8,657 bases of DNA from the NCBI GenBank assembly GCA_947474445.1, contig CANJJY010000183.1:1-8657 (forward strand). The letters are read 5' to 3'. Positions 6,469-8,657 of this stretch are shown here, piece by piece. The stretch is from Oligoflexaceae bacterium (lineage in GTDB: Bacteria > Bdellovibrionota_B > Oligoflexia > Oligoflexales > Oligoflexaceae). The translations under genes were made by a program, and so were the position numbers. The notes below the pieces were generated by a model. It saw only the letters and a list, made by a program, of their open reading frames with translations. It made no database searches and was not told the DNA's origin. Position 1 is the stretch's first letter. Every line of letters begins with the position of its first letter.

Positions 6469-6514
6469 AAGAGACCTACTCTCTTAATGACGTCGTCACG
6501 AAATTGCAATTGTA
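6469..6514 (-). promoter_or_regulatory. aguA upstream region: stacked dyads and a -10-like hexamer
   Basis: The 155-nt spacer between the IscA-like gene and aguA holds three symmetric elements close together. AAGAGA/TCTCTT (6469-6474 and 6480-6485) has a 5-nt loop, TGACG-T-CGTCA (6488-6498) is symmetric around one base, and AATTGCAATT (6502-6511) is a perfect 10-bp palindrome. On the minus strand TACAAT (6514-6509) overlaps the last one and is a good -10 hexamer, but its -35 is poor. A second option is TTGCAA (-35) with TAAGAG (-10) at 17 bp spacing, placing the TGACG dyad in the spacer. This arrangement fits a regulated promoter for aguAB, with the regulator unknown. Confidence 0.35.
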
Positions 6515-6574
6515 AGCATCCCTTTTTTGTGGGCGCTACAATGGCACTATTTCTGGTCGATGAGAAAGTCTATA

Positions 6575-6594
6575 GCTGCGGCGAGCGGGGCAGC
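6575..6594 (-). terminator. Weak hairpin after the IscA-like gene, possible terminator
   Basis: GCTGC (6594-6590, minus) and GCAGC (6579-6575) form a 5-bp GC-rich stem with a 10-nt loop, starting 1 nt after the TAG of the IscA-like gene. The downstream sequence TATAGACTTTCTC has only a short T-run, so termination would be inefficient or factor-dependent. If it does not work, the mutase operon could read through into aguAB, which run in the same direction. Confidence 0.25.
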
Positions 6595-6595
6595 G

Positions 6596-7009
6596 CTACC
6601 GGGTCTTTTTTTCCGTTAGCTTTTCGATCCAGGCCTTTCGCTTGTAGAATTTCCCTCTAAATTTTCGCTGGTTAGGATTTTCTACCAGAAATCCCGTGCC
6701 TCTTTCATCGTCAACCCAATCGATGGATGAGCCCTTACAAAAAACTAGGCTTTGCGGATCGATGATGCAGGTGATGTGACCGATATGAAACGATAGGTCA
6801 TCTTCGGCTGACGGATCAAAACTCACGCCGTAGGTGAATCCGTCACAGCCTTTCCCTTCCACATAGAGTCTTAATGGTAGACCTCGGTATCGGGGGAAAT
6901 CCTTCTGCAGTTCTAAGGCTTTATCGTAAGCGTTCTGAGTCAGAGTGAAGCAGGCGGAAGTTTCCCCGGAAGGATCGCTCAAGCCTAAATTTTCAGTATT
7001 AAGATCCAT
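6596..7009 (-). CDS. IscA/HesB-fold (A-type carrier-like) protein lacking the C-terminal CxC motif
   Basis: This 137-residue protein starts at the ATG at 7009-7007, which overlaps the end of meaB by 11 nt. AAAAGG (7017-7022, minus) lies 7 nt upstream. From about residue 20 it follows the IscA/ErpA/HesB pattern: FTLTQNAYDKALEL, then LRLYVEGKGCDGFTYG with the conserved Cys55, DPQSLVF, and GFLVENPN (106-113). In true A-type carriers the Asn-Pro-Asn is followed four residues later by Cys-Gly-Cys, which with the first Cys binds the Fe-S cluster or iron. Here that position reads Arg118-Gly119-Lys120, so two of three ligands are gone. A basic tail (KFYKRKAWIEKLTEKKTR) replaces the short family ending. 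Other cysteines are Cys20, Cys81 and Cys91. It belongs to the mutase-meaB operon. Fe-S delivery by the usual mechanism is doubtful, and its present role is unknown. Confidence 0.85.
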   Translation of the reverse strand: MDLNTENLGLSDPSGETSACFTLTQNAYDKALELQKDFPRYRGLPLRLYVEGKGCDGFTYGVSFDPSAEDDLSFHIGHITCIIDPQSLVFCKGSSIDWVDDERGTGFLVENPNQRKFRGKFYKRKAWIEKLTEKKTR

Positions 7010-7988
7010 AACTTAACCTTTTAATCACTTGGTCAATGAGACGTTTGGCCGCTGCAGGGGGAGGTACTTCAGATGCATCGACTTTACTCTGCATGTCGGC
7101 CATTTGCTGCTTCAAAGCCGGCATTTCCAGCAAACTATCCATCAACTGATCGTGGAGCTCATTGCGATACCATTGCTGATTTTGAAGGAGCCTTCGTTTA
7201 GCGGTGATTGCGGCAAAACGAGCCAGAGTGTCTTGCATCGAATGATAGATAACATCGAGCCCGGTCTTTTCCAAGGCGCTGCAAAGAAAAACTTGATTCG
7301 GCATCCGCTCTGGATCCGCGCGCTGGAAATGAAGTGCTGCTTCGTGATCAACCGCGGTTCTTCGAGCCGCTTGCATGAGGTCTCCATCAGCCTTTGTCAC
7401 AATGATCAGGTCGGCCAATTCCAAAATGCCCTTTTTAATCCCCTGCAGATGATCCCCAGAGTGCGGCATCGTGAGGTAGACGAAAAGGTCTACCATAGTC
7501 GCGACTAAATGTTCGGATTGTCCGACCCCGACCGTTTCCACCAGGATAGTATCAAAGCCTGCCGCTTCACAAAGGAGAATAGCCTCGCGCGTCCGTCGTG
7601 CGACGCCACCGAGTGAAGTTCCAGCCGGCGTGGGACGAATAAAACAAGCAGGATGATGAGCGAGCTCTTCCATACGAGTCTTATCACCTAAAATACTCCC
7701 TTGCGATCGCGGCGAGGTCGGATCAATGGCGAGTATGGCTAAGCGGCGGCCATCTTTTAAAAAAAGCTGGCCAAAAGCTTCGATAAAAGTGCTTTTTCCA
7801 ACGCCGGGTGAGCCGCTGATGCCAATGCGTTGGGATGGGCGACGATAAGGAAAAATTGATTCGAGCAAAGCCAAGGCCCGCGGCCGATCTTCAGGGAGTC
7901 GACTTTCAATCAAAGTGAGCGCCTTTGCGAGACTTCGAATAGAACCATTTTTCAATCCATCGCTCAGAGCATCGATATCTGTACTCAT
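6999..7988 (-). CDS. meaB: Methylmalonyl-CoA mutase-associated GTPase MeaB (ArgK family)
   Basis: This 329-residue G3E-family GTPase guards methylmalonyl-CoA mutase: it helps load adenosylcobalamin and eject damaged cofactor from the mutase using GTP hydrolysis. Visible motifs are Walker A GSPGVGKS (59-66), the switch-type segment AIDPTSPRSQGSILGDKTRM (Asp89 onward), ETVGVGQSE (151-159), and the base-specificity motif TKAD (198-201). The C-terminal helical dimerisation arm (about 255-329) is present and the length is normal. Its ATG (7988-7986) shares four bases, ATGA, with the stop of the mutase gene, so translation is coupled. AAAAGG lies about 10 nt before the start, inside the mutase gene. 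The IscA-like gene overlaps its 3' end by 11 nt. Confidence 0.96.
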   Translation of the reverse strand: MSTDIDALSDGLKNGSIRSLAKALTLIESRLPEDRPRALALLESIFPYRRPSQRIGISGSPGVGKSTFIEAFGQLFLKDGRRLAILAIDPTSPRSQGSILGDKTRMEELAHHPACFIRPTPAGTSLGGVARRTREAILLCEAAGFDTILVETVGVGQSEHLVATMVDLFVYLTMPHSGDHLQGIKKGILELADLIIVTKADGDLMQAARRTAVDHEAALHFQRADPERMPNQVFLCSALEKTGLDVIYHSMQDTLARFAAITAKRRLLQNQQWYRNELHDQLMDSLLEMPALKQQMADMQSKVDASEVPPPAAAKRLIDQVIKRLSYGS

Positions 7989-8657
7989 GTGCGGCGTACC
8001 TTTTGAATCGCTTGCAAAGTCTCGAGTGCGGCTTTAGGTACCGGAGTTCCAGGCCCAAAGACTGCCGCAGCACCCTGAGCAAAGAGAAATTCGTAATCCT
8101 GTTGAGGGATGATGCCGCCGACGACAACGGCGATATCGGCGGCACCTTCTTTTCGAAGCAGCTGGATGAGCTGCGGCACGAGGGTTTTATGTGCTGCCGC
8201 CTGTGACGAAATGCCGATAACATGAACATCGTTTTCGATAGCCTGTTTTACAGCTTCATCGGGGGTTTGAAATAAGGGTCCTATATCCACATCATATCCC
8301 AGATCGGCAAAGCCAGTAGCGATCACTTTCGCGCCGCGATCGTGTCCGTCTTGGCCTAATTTTGCGACCAAAATTCTCGGTTGACGTCCTTCCTGAGCTG
8401 CAAACTTTGCCACCTCGGCTTTTGCTTGCAAAAACTCGTCGAAATCCTGACTAGCCGCTGCATAGACATTGCTTACGGATTGAATGGGAGCCTTATGTTC
8501 TCCAAACACGCGACGCAGTGCGTCGGAAACTTCTCCTACTGTCGCGCGGGCCCGCATACAGATCACAGCAAGCTCAAGGAGATTTCCGTTCTTCCGTGCG
8601 CCCTGCTCGAGCTCATTCAGAGCATTAGCGACCGCGGTAGCACTGCGCTTAGCTTTG
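7985..8657 (-). CDS. scpA: Methylmalonyl-CoA mutase, C-terminal part with cobalamin-binding domain (runs off the right edge)
   Basis: The frame is open from base 8656 down to the TGA at 7987-7985, giving 223 visible residues of a protein that usually has about 700. The first visible part (NALNELEQGARKNGNLLELAV, then MRARATVGEVSDALRRVFGEH) matches the end of the catalytic part and the linker. The B12-binding domain follows: KLGQDGHDRGAKVIATGF, in which the His of DGHDRG (codon 8344-8342) is the lower cobalt ligand, then DIGPLFQTPDEA, VIGISSQAAAHKTLVP, VVGGIIPQQDY and GPGTPVP. It interconverts succinyl-CoA and methylmalonyl-CoA with adenosylcobalamin in propionate and branched-chain metabolism. 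Symbols mutB and mcmA are used for the same protein; whether a separate small subunit exists cannot be seen here. meaB follows with a 4-nt overlap. Confidence 0.95.
   Translation of the reverse strand, partial: KAKRSATAVANALNELEQGARKNGNLLELAVICMRARATVGEVSDALRRVFGEHKAPIQSVSNVYAAASQDFDEFLQAKAEVAKFAAQEGRQPRILVAKLGQDGHDRGAKVIATGFADLGYDVDIGPLFQTPDEAVKQAIENDVHVIGISSQAAAHKTLVPQLIQLLRKEGAADIAVVVGGIIPQQDYEFLFAQGAAAVFGPGTPVPKAALETLQAIQKVRRT

Noticed and set aside
6441..6509. N-terminal extension of aguA to a TTG start (23 extra residues)
   Set aside because: The extra residues do not fit the agmatine deiminase family, a TTG start is rare, and the extension covers the palindromes that look regulatory. 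The ATG at 6440 is preferred.
6575..6612. Plus-strand terminator formed by GCTGC/GCAGC and the T7 run at 6606-6612
   Set aside because: The T-run is about 11 nt away from the stem and encodes the Lys-rich tail of the IscA-like protein on the other strand. There is no plus-strand gene upstream to terminate.
7029..7508. A 159-codon plus-strand open frame
   Set aside because: It is antisense to meaB, whose motifs are unmistakable. The frame is a shadow of meaB codon use and has no ribosome binding site or family resemblance.

Overview
The window comes from a bacterial chromosome of medium GC content. It is gene-dense, with short spacers, GTG as well as ATG starts, and several lipoproteins carrying SPII-type signal peptides. 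The gene mix (a methylmalonyl-CoA mutase/MeaB operon, an agmatine deiminase pathway, a large TPR lipoprotein, and unassigned lipoproteins) suggests a Gram-negative of the Bdellovibrionota/Oligoflexia or wider former Deltaproteobacteria type. That placement is an inference from protein style, not from a marker gene.

Layout from left to right. Positions 1-392 (minus) hold the N-terminal part of an unassigned conserved protein. A 251-nt divergent spacer follows, with a short dyad, a promoter candidate and a leader that can form alternative hairpins. It leads into a small charged, helical protein (644-1021, plus) that resembles phage-encoded coiled-coil proteins. A TPR lipoprotein (1032-2102) and a small lipoprotein (2191-2520) lie on the minus strand. 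A 55-nt divergent spacer separates them from a plus-strand pair: a 407-aa exported protein of unknown function (2576-3799), and an OmpR-type winged-helix regulator (3809-4477) whose receiver domain has lost the phosphoacceptor Asp and the conserved Lys. The regulator ends base-to-base against the stop codon of the convergent aguB gene.

The rest is on the minus strand. aguA (5373-6440) and aguB (4478-5362) form a tightly coupled two-gene operon that converts agmatine through N-carbamoylputrescine to putrescine. Upstream of them, transcribed from beyond the right edge, are the C-terminal part of methylmalonyl-CoA mutase (7985-8657), its GTPase chaperone MeaB (6999-7988, 4-nt ATGA overlap) and an IscA/HesB-fold protein (6596-7009, 11-nt overlap). 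In the last of these the C-terminal Cys-Gly-Cys cluster motif is replaced by Arg-Gly-Lys.

The metabolic genes are confidently assigned. The least described parts are the exported-protein/pseudo-receiver pair, the IscA-like protein without its CxC motif in a B12 enzyme operon, and the small phage-like protein with a structured leader. No IS element, CRISPR array, tRNA or rRNA was seen.
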